DNA of 64,000 nt from Kineosporia sp. R_H_3 (GCF_002198675.1 NZ_MWLL01000246.1:39636-103635), one strand, 5' to 3'; positions 1-8,752 are shown, numbered from the stretch's first letter. The notes: generated by a model from the sequence alone, not told the origin. Program-made: numbers and translations.

Positions 1-1
1 C

Positions 2-175
2 TACGTCGCCGAGGCCGTCGGGGTGGGCGTCGACCAGTGGATGGGCTCGAGCGCCGACCCGGCGTCGGACGTCGCGACCATGGCGGGTGCGTACCTGTTC
101 GCCGTGATGGCCGTCGTCGGTGTGGTCCCCCTCGTGGCGCTGCTGCGGCACCCCGACGGGACGACGTCCGCGTGA
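2..175 (+). CDS. C-terminal end of a membrane transporter (partial)
   Basis: The frame is open from the first base and stops at the TGA at 173-175, giving 57 residues of a protein whose start lies outside the window. The visible part has one hydrophobic segment (AGAYLFAVMAVVGVVPLVAL) followed by a short charged tail, RHPDGTTSA. A last transmembrane helix plus a short cytoplasmic tail fits a multi-pass carrier such as a major facilitator superfamily protein, but no family motif is visible. Its stop lies 13 bp before the next start, so it may be co-transcribed with the LigD-like gene. Confidence 0.5.
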   Translation, partial: YVAEAVGVGVDQWMGSSADPASDVATMAGAYLFAVMAVVGVVPLVALLRHPDGTTSA

Positions 176-188
176 CGCCCGGCCCGCG

Positions 189-1229
189 ATGGGCCAGGCT
201 CGGCGTGTGCCATCTGCCGAGACCCGCGAGGGCGTGTCGCTGAGCAACCTCGACACCCCGCTCTTCGACGGCGCGGACGCGACCAAGCGCGACCTCGTCG
301 ACTACCTCGACGCCATGAGCGACCGGATCCTGCCGGTGCTCGCCGGGCGGGCGCTGTCCGTCGTGCGGGTGCTGCGCGGCCAGGACCCGTTCATGCAGAA
401 GAACGTCCCGAAGTACGCGCCCGACTGGCTGCCGACGGTGCCGGCCTGGGCGCAGTCGTCGCAGCGGCAGGTCCGCTACCCGGTCTGCGACGACCGCAGG
501 ACGCTGATGTGGCTGGCGAACCAGCGCGCCGTCGAGTACCACCCGCAGCTGTTCCGCGGCGACGCCTGGGACGCCCCGACGTCGCTCGTGCTCGACCTCG
601 ACCCGCCGGAGCCGGACGGCGCGGACGGCGCCGCGTCGTCCGCCGGCTCCGGTGCCGTCCTGCACGCGTTCCGGACGGCGGCCCGTGCCGCGTTGCTCGT
701 GCGCGAGGTGCTCGACGCGGCGGGGATGGCGTCGGCCGTGAAGACGAGCGGCGCCAAGGGCGTGCACGTCGTCGTCCCGCTCGACGGCACGGCGCACGGC
801 GAGGACGTCATGGCCGCGACCCGGGCCGTCGCCGCCCGCGCCGAACGCCTCGACCCGGCGCTCGCGACGACCGCGTACATCAAGGCCGACCGCGGCGGGA
901 AGGTCTTCCTCGACGCGACCCGGTCCGGCGGCGCGACCGTCGTCGCGACGTGGAGCCCGCGCGTGCGGCCCGGCACGACGGTGTCGTTCCCGCTGCCCTG
1001 GGCCGACCTGCTCGACGCCGACCCGCGCGACGCGACCGTCCGCACGGTGCCCGGTCTGCTCGCCGCGGCCGGCCCGGACGCCGACCCCTGGCGCGACCTG
1101 CTCCCCGCCCCGCAGACCCTCGACCCGGGCCTCGTCGAGGAGGGCCGGACGATCCCGGTCGCCCGGGTCGCGGCGATGCACGAGGGCAAGCGCCGTGCGA
1201 AGGCCCGGCGCGAGGCCGGGGACGCCTGA
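189..1229 (+). CDS. ligD: LigD-type polymerase/primase domain protein, stand-alone
   Basis: This is a 346-residue homologue of the polymerase (PolDom, archaeo-eukaryotic primase fold) part of LigD, which adds nucleotides or ribonucleotides at DNA ends during non-homologous end joining with Ku. The opening SLSNLDTPLF, the LDLDPPEP metal-binding aspartates, KTSGAKGVHVVVPLD and the late KVFLDATR are typical of the family. There is no nuclease or ATP-dependent ligase domain in frame, so this is a PolDom-only protein. Ku and the ligase are not in the window. The ATG at 189 was chosen; GTG 207 is also possible, and neither has a clear ribosome binding site. The longer open frame back to 120 overlaps the upstream gene and is unlikely. 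Confidence 0.88.
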   Translation: MGQARRVPSAETREGVSLSNLDTPLFDGADATKRDLVDYLDAMSDRILPVLAGRALSVVRVLRGQDPFMQKNVPKYAPDWLPTVPAWAQSSQRQVRYPVCDDRRTLMWLANQRAVEYHPQLFRGDAWDAPTSLVLDLDPPEPDGADGAASSAGSGAVLHAFRTAARAALLVREVLDAAGMASAVKTSGAKGVHVVVPLDGTAHGEDVMAATRAVAARAERLDPALATTAYIKADRGGKVFLDATRSGGATVVATWSPRVRPGTTVSFPLPWADLLDADPRDATVRTVPGLLAAAGPDADPWRDLLPAPQTLDPGLVEEGRTIPVARVAAMHEGKRRAKARREAGDA

Positions 1230-1264
1230 CCGGGTGCCCGCCCGCTCCGCGACGCCGCCCTCCG

Positions 1265-1317
1265 TGCACCCATCGCTGCACGGGCCACCGGTTCAGCACC
1301 GTGCAACCGTGGGTGCG
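1265..1317. terminator. Imperfect long inverted repeat after the LigD-like gene
   Basis: Arms 1265-1283 and 1299-1317 match at 15 of 19 positions as an inverted repeat (left arm TGCACCCATCGCTGCACGG) around a 15-bp spacer. It lies in the 255-bp gap after the LigD-like gene, where no other gene is supported. It could fold as a GC-rich hairpin terminator. No U tract follows, which is usual for actinobacterial terminators, so the role is inferred. Confidence 0.4.
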
Positions 1318-1484
1318 TCACGTGCGGGGTGGCCGCGGCCGGCACAGGCGCCGGCCGGTGACTTCCGGGCGGCCGGACGGTCCTACCAGCAGCCGACGCG
1401 AGAGGATGACGACCGTGCCCGAGACGATCCCGTGCGCCGGCCCGGCATCCTGACGGCAGCGACCCCCGAGAGGCAGGAGCCCGC

Positions 1485-1853
1485 GTGGCCACGAAGCACG
1501 CCAGTGTCGAGGAGTACCTCGCGTCCTTCCCGGACGAGGTCCGCGCCGTCCTCGAGGAGATCCGCCGCCGGGTGCTCGTCGTCGTCCCCGACGCCGGTGA
1601 GCGGATCAGCTACGACATCGCGGGGATGACGTTGGGCGACAAGGTCTTCCTGCACTTCGCGGGGTGGAAGAAGCACGTGAGCATCTACCCGGTGCCGGAC
1701 GCCGCGGGCGACCCCGCCCTCGCCGAGGCGCTCACGCCGTACGCCGGCCCCCGGGGCACGCTGAAGTTCCCGCTCGCCCGACCGGTGCCGTACGACCTCG
1801 TCGAGCGGGTGGCGGGTGCCCTCGCGGTGCAGCGGGGCGGCCGCCCGGCATAG
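1485..1853 (+). CDS. DUF1801 / YdhG-like small protein
   Basis: This 122-residue protein has the DUF1801 (YdhG/iron chaperone-like, frataxin-like fold) pattern: an N-terminal helix VEEYLASFPDEVRAVLEEIR, then ISYDIAGMTLGDKVFLHFAGW and the signature KKHVSIYPVP, ending with GTLKFPLARPVPYDLVERV. Length is normal for the family. The GTG start at 1485 is preceded by AGGAG in gagaggcaggagccc at good spacing. Members are small cytosolic proteins of uncertain function; some have been linked to iron handling. The stop is 8 bp before the next gene, which suggests co-transcription with the ZIP-like transporter, a metal theme that remains inference. Confidence 0.85.
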   Translation: MATKHASVEEYLASFPDEVRAVLEEIRRRVLVVVPDAGERISYDIAGMTLGDKVFLHFAGWKKHVSIYPVPDAAGDPALAEALTPYAGPRGTLKFPLARPVPYDLVERVAGALAVQRGGRPA

Positions 1854-1861
1854 TTGCGGCC

Positions 1862-2620
1862 GTGGACGTCCCGCTCTGGCTCGAGGCCGGCTTCTGGGGG
1901 CTGGCCGCCGGCGCGACGCTGCTCGTCGGGGCCGCGGTCGCGTGGTTCGCCCGGGTGCCGCGGGACGTCGTCGCGACCGTCATGGCGTTCGGCGCCGGCG
2001 TCCTCGTCTCGGCGCTCGCCTTCGAGCTGGTCTCCGACGCCGTCGAGGGCGGCGGCCTCGCCGCGACGGCCGGCGGCTTCCTCGCCGGGTCCGTCGCCTA
2101 CGTCGCGGCGAACATCGCGCTGGCCCGCCGCGGCGCCCGGCACCGCAAGCGCGCGGGTGACGAGCAGCCCTCGCCGGACGACAGCGGGACCGGCGCGGCG
2201 ATCGCGGTGGGGGCGCTGCTCGACGGCGTCCCGGAGTCCGTCGTCCTCGGGATGTCCCTGTTCGGCGGCGGCGGGGTCGGCGTCGCCGTGCTCGTCGCCA
2301 TCGCGATCTCCAACCTGCCCGAAGGCCTGTCGAGCGCAGCCGGGATGAAGCGCGCCGGCCGGAGCGCGGGCTACGTCTTCGGCGTCTGGGGCGGGATCGC
2401 GCTGGCCTCCGGGCTGGCGGCGATGCTCGGCGCTCTGCTGCTCCAGGACGCCTCCGGCACGACCGTCGCCGTCATCACCGCCGTCGCCGCCGGCGCCATC
2501 CTCGCGATGGTCGCCGACACGATGATCCCTGAGGCGTTCGAGCGGGCGCACGCCTACACCGGGCTCGCGACGTCGCTCGGCTTCCTCGCCGCGCTCACGG
2601 TCGACCGGCTCGGCGGCTGA
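1862..2620 (+). CDS. ZIP-family-like metal transporter (membrane)
   Basis: A predicted integral membrane protein of 252 residues with about eight hydrophobic segments. It carries two ZIP-like motifs, DGVPESVVLG and SNLPEGLSSA, corresponding to the paired TM4/TM5 HNxPEG motifs of the ZIP family. The canonical histidines are replaced (D in the first, S in the second), so substrate and metal coordination are uncertain. A His/charged loop, RRGARHRKRAGDEQ, lies between the third and fourth segments. The start is GTG 1862, 8 bp after the DUF1801 stop. It probably moves a divalent cation, or an atypical substrate, across the plasma membrane. Confidence 0.75.
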   Translation: MDVPLWLEAGFWGLAAGATLLVGAAVAWFARVPRDVVATVMAFGAGVLVSALAFELVSDAVEGGGLAATAGGFLAGSVAYVAANIALARRGARHRKRAGDEQPSPDDSGTGAAIAVGALLDGVPESVVLGMSLFGGGGVGVAVLVAIAISNLPEGLSSAAGMKRAGRSAGYVFGVWGGIALASGLAAMLGALLLQDASGTTVAVITAVAAGAILAMVADTMIPEAFERAHAYTGLATSLGFLAALTVDRLGG

Positions 2621-2628
2621 TCGGCGGG

Positions 2629-3711
2629 TCAGCCCGGGAACGTCGTCCAGCGCGCGGCCGCCCCGACGCCGAGGAGCACGAAGAGGCCGGCCAGCCCGGC
2701 GAGCACCACGGTCACCTCGATGTCGCGCTCCACGACCTCGACCTGCCGCGGCAGGTCGGCGAGCACGTCCTGGAGCTGCTCGGCGCCCGTCGCGGCGAAG
2801 TACCGGCCGCCGGTCGTCTCGGCGACCTCGCGCAGGGTCGGCTCGTCGACCACGAGGAACCCGCGCCGGCGCGGGTCGTTCGCGGCGCCGCCGCCACCCC
2901 CGAGGCCCGGGCCGAAGTTGTCGAAGCCGCTGCCGCCGAGCTGCGCGGCCGAGCAGACCAGGCTCGTCGGGTCCGTCGTCCCGAAGCCGATCGGGTAGAC
3001 CCGCACGCCGCGGGCCGCCGCCACCTGCGCGGCCTCCTCCGGCGGCACCCCGCGGGTGTTCGCACCGTCGGTGAGCAGGACGACGATCTCCGGGGCGTAC
3101 CGGCCGCCCGGGCCGCCGGTGCCGCCGGTCCCGGCCGCGGGCAGCTCGACGTCGGACGGCGCGACGTCCGGGTCGATCGCCGCGATCGCGTCGACGGACT
3201 TGAGGATCGCGGCGCCGATCGTCGTCCCGCGCCCCGTCGTCAGGCCGTCGATCGTCGCGACGAGCTGGTCGCGCTCGGTCGTCGGCGGGACGGCGAGCTG
3301 CGCGGAGCCGGAGAAGACGACGAGCCCGATCCGGGTGCGGTCGTCCTGGTTGTCGACGAACTCGCGGACGGCGGCCTGCGCCGCGGTGAGCCGGTTCGGG
3401 TCGACGTCGGTCGCGCACATCGAGCCGGAGACGTCGAGCGCGAGGATCACCGACGACGCCGAGACCGGCACCTGCGCCGAGACCTGCGGCCGGGCGCCGG
3501 CCGCGAGCAGGCACGCGAGCGCGGCGAGGAGCAGCCCGAAGGGCGCGTGCCGCTTCCAGCCGGCGCGCCGCGGTGCCGCGGCCCGGACGAGCGCGACGTG
3601 CGGGTGCACGACGGCGACGCGCTTGCGCCGGCGCACCGCCCACACGTACCCGGCGACGAGCAGCGGCACGACGAGGAGCGCGGGGAGCACGAACGGCCAG
3701 GCGAAGCCCAT
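2629..3711 (-). CDS. VWA-domain membrane protein (BatA-like), second of two
   Basis: A 360-residue protein with two N-terminal hydrophobic segments (from MGFAWPFVLPALLVVPLLV and from FGLLLAALACLLAA), a von Willebrand factor A domain and a C-terminal membrane helix (VTVVLAGLAGLFVLLGVGAA). The MIDAS metal site is intact: DVSGS near the domain start, then a downstream Thr and LLTDG. An insert rich in Gly (GPGLGGGGGAAND) lies before the last part of the domain. It starts 2 bp after the stop of the upstream VWA gene and ends the MoxR-DUF58-VWA-VWA operon. Such proteins act with MoxR ATPases as membrane-anchored assembly or stress modules. The precise client is unknown. Confidence 0.88.
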   Translation of the reverse strand: MGFAWPFVLPALLVVPLLVAGYVWAVRRRKRVAVVHPHVALVRAAAPRRAGWKRHAPFGLLLAALACLLAAGARPQVSAQVPVSASSVILALDVSGSMCATDVDPNRLTAAQAAVREFVDNQDDRTRIGLVVFSGSAQLAVPPTTERDQLVATIDGLTTGRGTTIGAAILKSVDAIAAIDPDVAPSDVELPAAGTGGTGGPGGRYAPEIVVLLTDGANTRGVPPEEAAQVAAARGVRVYPIGFGTTDPTSLVCSAAQLGGSGFDNFGPGLGGGGGAANDPRRRGFLVVDEPTLREVAETTGGRYFAATGAEQLQDVLADLPRQVEVVERDIEVTVVLAGLAGLFVLLGVGAAARWTTFPG

Positions 3712-3713
3712 CG

Positions 3714-4700
3714 TCACACCACCCGTCCGAACCAGACGAAGGACAGCCCGGCGCCGACGAGGAGCAGCAGCGCGGCGATCCCGGCGAGCAGCGCGGTGAT
3801 CTCGATCTTCTCCGTGCGGACCGTCCAGGCGAGGTCGATGGTCCGGTAGACCTGCTCGAGGGCGGCACCGTCCGCCGCCGCGTAGTAGGTGCCGTCGGTC
3901 GTGCGGGCCACCTCGCGCAGGAGCGGCTCGTCGAGCTTCGTCGCGAGCTGGAAGCCGTCGACCTGCAGCACCGTGCCTGCCGCGCTGCCGAGGCCGACCG
4001 GGTAGACCTTCACCCCGGCCGTCGAGGCGATCGCCGCGACCTCGAGCGGGTCCGGACCCGACGTGTTCTCGCCGTCCGAGAGCATGACGACCGCGGCCGA
4101 CCCGTAGTAGCCGATGTCCCCGCCGGACGCCTCGACCCCGCCGCCGGCGCTCTCGTCGACCTCGACGACCCGGCCGGCGATCGCCGACAGCGAGGTCTGG
4201 ATCCCGCGGCCGATCGACGTCCCGCCCTGCGGCGAGAGCCGGTCGACGGCGGCGAGCACCTGCGCCCGGTCGGTCGTCGGCTGCTGGACGACGAGGCCGC
4301 CCTCGCCGAAGGCGACGACGCCGATCCGCACCTGCGCCGGCTGCCGGCGGACGAACGTGCGGGCCGCGGTCTTCGCGGCCTCCATCCGGGTCGGGGAGAC
4401 GTCGGTGGCGGCCATGCTGCTCGAGGTGTCGAACGCGAGGACGACGGTGCCCTCGCGGCGCGGCGACGCGACCGTCGCCTGCGGCCGGGCGAGCGCGACG
4501 AGGAGCAGCGTGAGAGCCACGAGCAGCAGCGCGGGTGCGACGTGCCGGCGCCGGCGGCCGCGCACGACTGGGGCGACGATGCCTTGCGCGGCAAGGCGTT
4601 CGCGGCGCTCGTCGCGACTGCGCAGGAGCCGCCGGTAGCCGGCGACGAGCAGCGGCACGGCGAGCAGCCCCACGAGCATCCACGGCCAGGCGAAGGTCAT
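3714..4700 (-). CDS. VWA-domain membrane protein (BatA-like), first of two
   Basis: 328 residues with the same layout as its downstream neighbour: an N-terminal helix (MTFAWPWMLVGLLAVPLLVAG), a second hydrophobic segment (ALLLVALTLLLVALARP), a VWA domain with MIDAS DTSSS and MLSDGENTSG, and a C-terminal helix before FVWFGRVV. Its start ATG at 4700 is linked to the DUF58 stop through a 10-codon reading frame with ATGA overlaps at both ends (see findings). The two VWA genes are paralogues by tandem duplication, as in the Bat/MoxR clusters of many bacteria. The domain probably faces the outside or cytosol between the second and last helices; the sequence does not decide topology. Confidence 0.88.
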   Translation of the reverse strand: MTFAWPWMLVGLLAVPLLVAGYRRLLRSRDERRERLAAQGIVAPVVRGRRRRHVAPALLLVALTLLLVALARPQATVASPRREGTVVLAFDTSSSMAATDVSPTRMEAAKTAARTFVRRQPAQVRIGVVAFGEGGLVVQQPTTDRAQVLAAVDRLSPQGGTSIGRGIQTSLSAIAGRVVEVDESAGGGVEASGGDIGYYGSAAVVMLSDGENTSGPDPLEVAAIASTAGVKVYPVGLGSAAGTVLQVDGFQLATKLDEPLLREVARTTDGTYYAAADGAALEQVYRTIDLAWTVRTEKIEITALLAGIAALLLLVGAGLSFVWFGRVV

Positions 4701-4725
4701 CGGCCGGCCCCCGTCCGCGCGGCCG

Positions 4726-5646
4726 TCATCGCACGGCCCTGCGCCGGCGCAGCTCGGCGATCCGGGCCAGCGCGCGGACGAGGTCCTCGTCCGTTCCGAC
4801 GACGTGCAGGTCCGTGCCGGCGGTGCGCACGCCGGCGGACAGCGTCGCCTGCCGTTCCTCGGCAGCCGCACGCAGCCGCTCCCGGAAGCCCGGGTCGTCG
4901 GTGTCGACGAGGATCTGCTCACCGGTCTCGGCGTCCTCGACCCACATCGTCCCGGCGGAGGGCAGCTCGAACTCCCGCGGGTCGACGACCTGGACCGCGA
5001 CGACGTCGTGCCGGCGCGCGAGCATCCCGAGCGGGCGCTCCCAGCCCGGCTCGCCGATGAAGTCCGAGACGAGGACGACGAGGGAGCGGCGGCGGACCAG
5101 GCCCAGGGCCGCGCGCAACGGGACGGCGAGGTCGGTCGGCCGCCGGGCGCCGTCCGGCGGCTGCGGCTCGCGCAGCAGGTGCTCGAGGATCCGCAGCACC
5201 TGGGTGCGGCCGTGCCCGGGCGGGACGACCCGCTCCACCTCGGCGTCGAAGAGCACCGCACCGACCCGGTTGCCGCCCCGGGCCAGGATCCTGGCGACGG
5301 TCGCGGCGACCTCGGCGACGACGAGGTGCTTGCGGCGGTCGACCGGCCCGAACCCCATGGACGGCGACCGGTCGAGCAGCAGCCACGCGGTGACGTCCCG
5401 GTCCTCGACGTACTCGCGGACGTACGGCTCGTCCATCCGGGCCGTGACGTTCCAGTCGATGTGCCGCAGGTCGTCGCCGGGCTCGTACTCGCGCAGGTCG
5501 GTGACGTCGACCCCCGCCCCGCGGAAGAGCGTGCGGTAGTCGCCCTGGAGCCGGCCGTCGAGCCGGCGGACGACGCGCCACTCCAGCCGCCGCAGCAGGC
5601 GCTCGGGGGTGAGCGCCGCCGGGGTCAGCGCCCCTGGGCCGGCCAC
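4726..5646 (-). CDS. DUF58 domain protein of the MoxR operon
   Basis: A 306-residue cytosolic protein with the DUF58 signature GDDLRHIDWNVTARMDEPYVREY (residues about 57-79 in part), followed by a VWA-like fold, LLLDRSPSMGFG, and VVLVSDF. DUF58 proteins are almost always encoded beside a MoxR AAA+ ATPase and are thought to be part of a chaperone-like complex with VWA partners. The GTG start at 5646 lies inside the end of moxR (22-bp overlap), indicating tight coupling. No transmembrane segment is visible, unlike the two VWA proteins downstream. Confidence 0.88.
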   Translation of the reverse strand: MAGPGALTPAALTPERLLRRLEWRVVRRLDGRLQGDYRTLFRGAGVDVTDLREYEPGDDLRHIDWNVTARMDEPYVREYVEDRDVTAWLLLDRSPSMGFGPVDRRKHLVVAEVAATVARILARGGNRVGAVLFDAEVERVVPPGHGRTQVLRILEHLLREPQPPDGARRPTDLAVPLRAALGLVRRRSLVVLVSDFIGEPGWERPLGMLARRHDVVAVQVVDPREFELPSAGTMWVEDAETGEQILVDTDDPGFRERLRAAAEERQATLSAGVRTAGTDLHVVGTDEDLVRALARIAELRRRRAVR

Positions 5647-6674
5647 GACCGGTCTCCCCCGCCGGCGCGGGCCCGGTCCCGCATCGGGATCTCGGGCAGC
5701 GGCACGGCGTCGAGGACCGGGGTGAGCAGGTCGTCCGGCGAGACGCCGTCCGCTAGCGCCTCGTACGACAGGACGAGCCGGTGCCGCAGCACGTCGCGGG
5801 CGAGGTCCCGGGCGTCGGCGGGCAGCGCGTAGTCGCGCCCGCGCAGGAACGCCAGCGCCTTCGCGGCGAGGACGAGGTTGATCGGGGCCCGCGGGCTCGC
5901 GCCGAACGAGACGTAGCGGGCGAGGTCCGGCAGGCCGACGGACGCCGGCTCCCGGGTCGCGGTGGCGAGCCGGACGGCGTACTCGATGACGCCGGGGTCG
6001 ACGTACACGGCGTCCGCGGCACGCTGGTAGTCCCGCAGCTGGTCGAGGTCGAGCACCCGCGCGGTGCGCTCGCGCGCGCTCGTCATCCGCTCGACGACGA
6101 CGAACTCCTCGGCCGGGGTCGGGTAGCCGACGAGCACCTTGAGCATGAAGCGGTCGACCTGCGCCTCGGGCAGCGGGTAGGTGCCCTCGGACTCGATGGG
6201 GTTCTGGGTCGCCATGACGAGGAAGGGGTCCGGCGCAGTGTGGGTCTCGCGGCCGATCGTCACCTGCCGCTCCTGCATGACCTCGAGCAGCGCGCTCTGC
6301 ACCTTGGCCGGCGCCCGGTTGATCTCGTCCGCGAGCAACAGGTTGGCGAACACCGGGCCGAGCCAGGTCTGGAACTCGGCGTCCTTCTGGTTGTAGACCC
6401 GGGTGCCCACGACGTCCGCGGGCACGAGGTCGGGGGTGAACTGGATCCGTTGGAAGACCCCGCCCATCGCCTCGGCGAGGGTCTTGATCGCCATGGTCTT
6501 CGCGAGCCCCGGGACGCCCTCGACGAGCAGGTGGCCGCGCGCGAGCAGGCAGACGAACATCCGCTCGAGGAGCTGGTCCTGGCCGACGATCGTCTTCTTG
6601 ACCTGGTAGAGCGCCTGCTCGAGCGGGTGGGTGCCCGCCGGCTGGGGGGCCGGCTGCTGCGGGGTGGCGGTCAT
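5625..6674 (-). CDS. MoxR-family AAA+ ATPase
   Basis: A 349-residue AAA+ ATPase. Walker A is GVPGLAKT, Walker B is LLADEINRAPAKVQSALLE, and sensor 1 is ATQNPIESEGTYPLPEAQ, all typical of MoxR proteins that remodel or insert cofactors into partner complexes. The lid domain follows, with the SFGASPRAP motif. ATG 6674 is preferred because GGAG lies about 9 nt upstream; an in-frame GTG at 6701 is weaker. It opens the MoxR-DUF58-VWA-VWA operon. The protease gene ends 36 bp upstream on the same strand and could be part of the same transcript. Confidence 0.93.
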   Translation of the reverse strand: MTATPQQPAPQPAGTHPLEQALYQVKKTIVGQDQLLERMFVCLLARGHLLVEGVPGLAKTMAIKTLAEAMGGVFQRIQFTPDLVPADVVGTRVYNQKDAEFQTWLGPVFANLLLADEINRAPAKVQSALLEVMQERQVTIGRETHTAPDPFLVMATQNPIESEGTYPLPEAQVDRFMLKVLVGYPTPAEEFVVVERMTSARERTARVLDLDQLRDYQRAADAVYVDPGVIEYAVRLATATREPASVGLPDLARYVSFGASPRAPINLVLAAKALAFLRGRDYALPADARDLARDVLRHRLVLSYEALADGVSPDDLLTPVLDAVPLPEIPMRDRARAGGGDRSWPAQGR

Positions 6675-6710
6675 CGGGCTCCGTTCCTGGGGCTGGTCCA
6701 CGACGTCGGC

Positions 6711-7577
6711 TCAGATCGCCGGGCCGCCGGCGGCGCCGCCGGCGTTCGCGATGGGGACGGCGAAACCGATCCCGACGAAGAAGGACTGCTTGCCGGGGTT
6801 GGCCAGGGCGGTGACGACACCGACCACCTGGCCGTCCCGGTTGACGAGCGGGCCGCCGCTGCTGCCCGGGTTGACCGCCGCGTCGAACTGGATGAGGTCC
6901 TCGAGCGTCCCCGCCTGGCTGCGCACCGTCCGGCCGGTGGCCGACACGACGCCCGCGGTGAGGGTGCGCTCGAGGCCGAACGGGTTGCCGACCGGGTAGA
7001 CGGCGTCCCCGACCTGGACGCCGCCGCCGAGCACCGCGGGGACGACGACCTCGGGCAGCCGGTCGACGGCCAGGACGGCGATGTCCTTGGTGGGGTCCCT
7101 CTCCGCGACGGTCGCGGTCGCCCGGGTGCCGTCCGCGAACCTGACCGTGATCGTGCCGCCGCCCGAGACGACGTGCAGCGCGGTGAGGACGGAGCCGTCG
7201 GCGTTGACGACCGTGCCGGTGCCGAGCGACCCGTCGCCCTGCCCGGCCGGCTCGCCCGAGCCGCTGCCGGTGGTCACGGTGACGAGCGAGGGCAGGATCG
7301 TGCCGTAGACGACGGCGGCGTCCGGCGGGGCGGCGCGCTGCTCGGCCTGCGCCGCCGCGAGCCCCTCGGCGACGGTCCTGGCGACGTCCGCCGTGGACAG
7401 CGGTGCGGGGCCGGGGTCACGCAGCAGCCACCACGTGAGCGCGGCGACCACGACGAGCACGACGAGCAGGAGGGCGGGGCGCAGCCGCCGCCGGACGCGG
7501 CCCGTCGCGGCCCCTTCGGCGGGTGCGGCGTCGGCCGGGTCGTCGGCGGCGACCAGTGGGAGCACTGCCCGCGCCAT
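6711..7577 (-). CDS. Membrane-anchored trypsin-like serine protease (HtrA/DegP type, no PDZ)
   Basis: 288 residues. The short cytosolic N-terminus is followed by one membrane anchor (RPALLLVVLVVVAALTWWLL, residues about 33-52) and an extracytoplasmic S1C protease domain. The triad is visible: His in LTALHVVSGG, Asp in PTKDIAVLAV, and Ser in NPGSSGGPLVN. The protein ends soon after the protease fold, so the PDZ domain usual in HtrA is absent. It probably degrades or processes exported proteins. Placement just upstream of the MoxR operon suggests a joint envelope-quality role, which is inference. Confidence 0.85.
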   Translation of the reverse strand: MARAVLPLVAADDPADAAPAEGAATGRVRRRLRPALLLVVLVVVAALTWWLLRDPGPAPLSTADVARTVAEGLAAAQAEQRAAPPDAAVVYGTILPSLVTVTTGSGSGEPAGQGDGSLGTGTVVNADGSVLTALHVVSGGGTITVRFADGTRATATVAERDPTKDIAVLAVDRLPEVVVPAVLGGGVQVGDAVYPVGNPFGLERTLTAGVVSATGRTVRSQAGTLEDLIQFDAAVNPGSSGGPLVNRDGQVVGVVTALANPGKQSFFVGIGFAVPIANAGGAAGGPAI

Positions 7578-7729
7578 TCAGCGAGCGTAAGTCGCCGCAG
7601 GGGTTTGTGACACTCCCGTGACCTTCGAATTCGCTGGGAACGGCTTGGGACGGCGCAGTGGCGCGTGCAGAGGGTCGGCCTGCGGGCGACGCGACGGCCG
7701 GTGGGACGGCGGCGGGCACGGCACGGGGC

Positions 7730-8566
7730 TCACCGCGCCAGGAAGGCGAGCAGGGCCGCGTTGAACTCCCGCGGGTGCGAGGCGTTGAACCCGTGCGGCC
7801 CGCCGCTCACGACGACGGTCTCGACGTCCTTGACGTGCTCGGCGACCCGCCGCCCGCTGACCTCGAACGGCACGATCGCGTCCTGGTCGCCGTGGAGGAC
7901 GAGCACCGGGACGTCGACGCGCGCGAGGTCGGCGCGGAAGTCCGTGCGGGCGAACGCGGTGATGCAGTCGGCGGTGCCCTTCGGCGACGCCGTCGAGGCG
8001 ACCTGCCAGGCGAACCGGACGACGGCGTCGCTCACGGTCTGCGTGCCGCCGGCGGCGTAGAAGTCCTTGACGAAGCCGTCGAGGAAGGCGAGCCGGTCGG
8101 TGGCGACACCGTCGAGGAACTGCCCGATCGTCGCCTCGTCGAGGCCGCCGTCGGGGTTGTCGTCGGTCTTCGCGAGGTACGGCGTCACGGCGCCCGCGAG
8201 GACGGCGCTGCGCACCCGCGCCGAGCCGAAGGTGCCCAGGTAGCGGGCGACCTCGCCGCCGCCCATGGAGAAGCCGACGAGCGTGACGTCGCGCAGGTCG
8301 AGACCCTCGAGGAGCGCGTCGAGGTCGGCGGCGAAGGTGTCGTAGTCGTACCCGGTCCACGGCCGGGAGGACTCCCCGAACCCGCGCCGGTCGTAGGTCA
8401 CCACTCGGAAGCCGGCGTCGACGAGCGGCCCGACCTGGGCCTCCCACGACCTGCCGGACAGCGGCCAGCCGTGGACGAGCACGACCGGGCGGCCGGTGCC
8501 GACGTCCTCGTAGTGCAGCTCGACAGGGGCGCTCCCGACGGCGTCGGGGACGGTGAGGCGGGGCAT
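7730..8566 (-). CDS. Alpha/beta hydrolase, non-haem chloroperoxidase-like
   Basis: A 278-residue alpha/beta-hydrolase. It has the oxyanion HGWPLSGRSWE, the nucleophile elbow GFSMGGGE (Ser), the acid region LHGDQDAIVPF (Asp) and a late His in GGPHGFNASH. These match the cofactor-free haloperoxidase/esterase group. The substrate is unknown. A strong GGAAGGAAG precedes ATG 8566. It is a paralogue of the hydrolase at 54186-55010: both share HGWPLS, DRRG.G.SS, DVTLVG and DDNP.G blocks. Confidence 0.88.
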   Translation of the reverse strand: MPRLTVPDAVGSAPVELHYEDVGTGRPVVLVHGWPLSGRSWEAQVGPLVDAGFRVVTYDRRGFGESSRPWTGYDYDTFAADLDALLEGLDLRDVTLVGFSMGGGEVARYLGTFGSARVRSAVLAGAVTPYLAKTDDNPDGGLDEATIGQFLDGVATDRLAFLDGFVKDFYAAGGTQTVSDAVVRFAWQVASTASPKGTADCITAFARTDFRADLARVDVPVLVLHGDQDAIVPFEVSGRRVAEHVKDVETVVVSGGPHGFNASHPREFNAALLAFLAR

Positions 8567-8752
8567 GGGTCTTCCTTCCGCTCGGCGCTGGTGCTCGGCG
8601 CGACCGCGGACGGGCGCGTGCGATCGACGCTAAACGGATGTTCCGGGCCCGCCAGGTGACCTGCCCCGGCCGGGCCCGGACCCCCGTGGCAGCATCGCGG
8701 ACGACGCCCCGCTGCACCCCGCCGCGGGCGACGTCGTCGAGGGAGCGCCACC

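Noticed and set aside
4581..4597. GCCTTGC-GCG-GCAAGGC inverted repeat resembling a rifamycin-associated element
   Set aside because: The spacer is three bases instead of one, it is inside a VWA coding region, and there is no rifamycin-related gene next to it.
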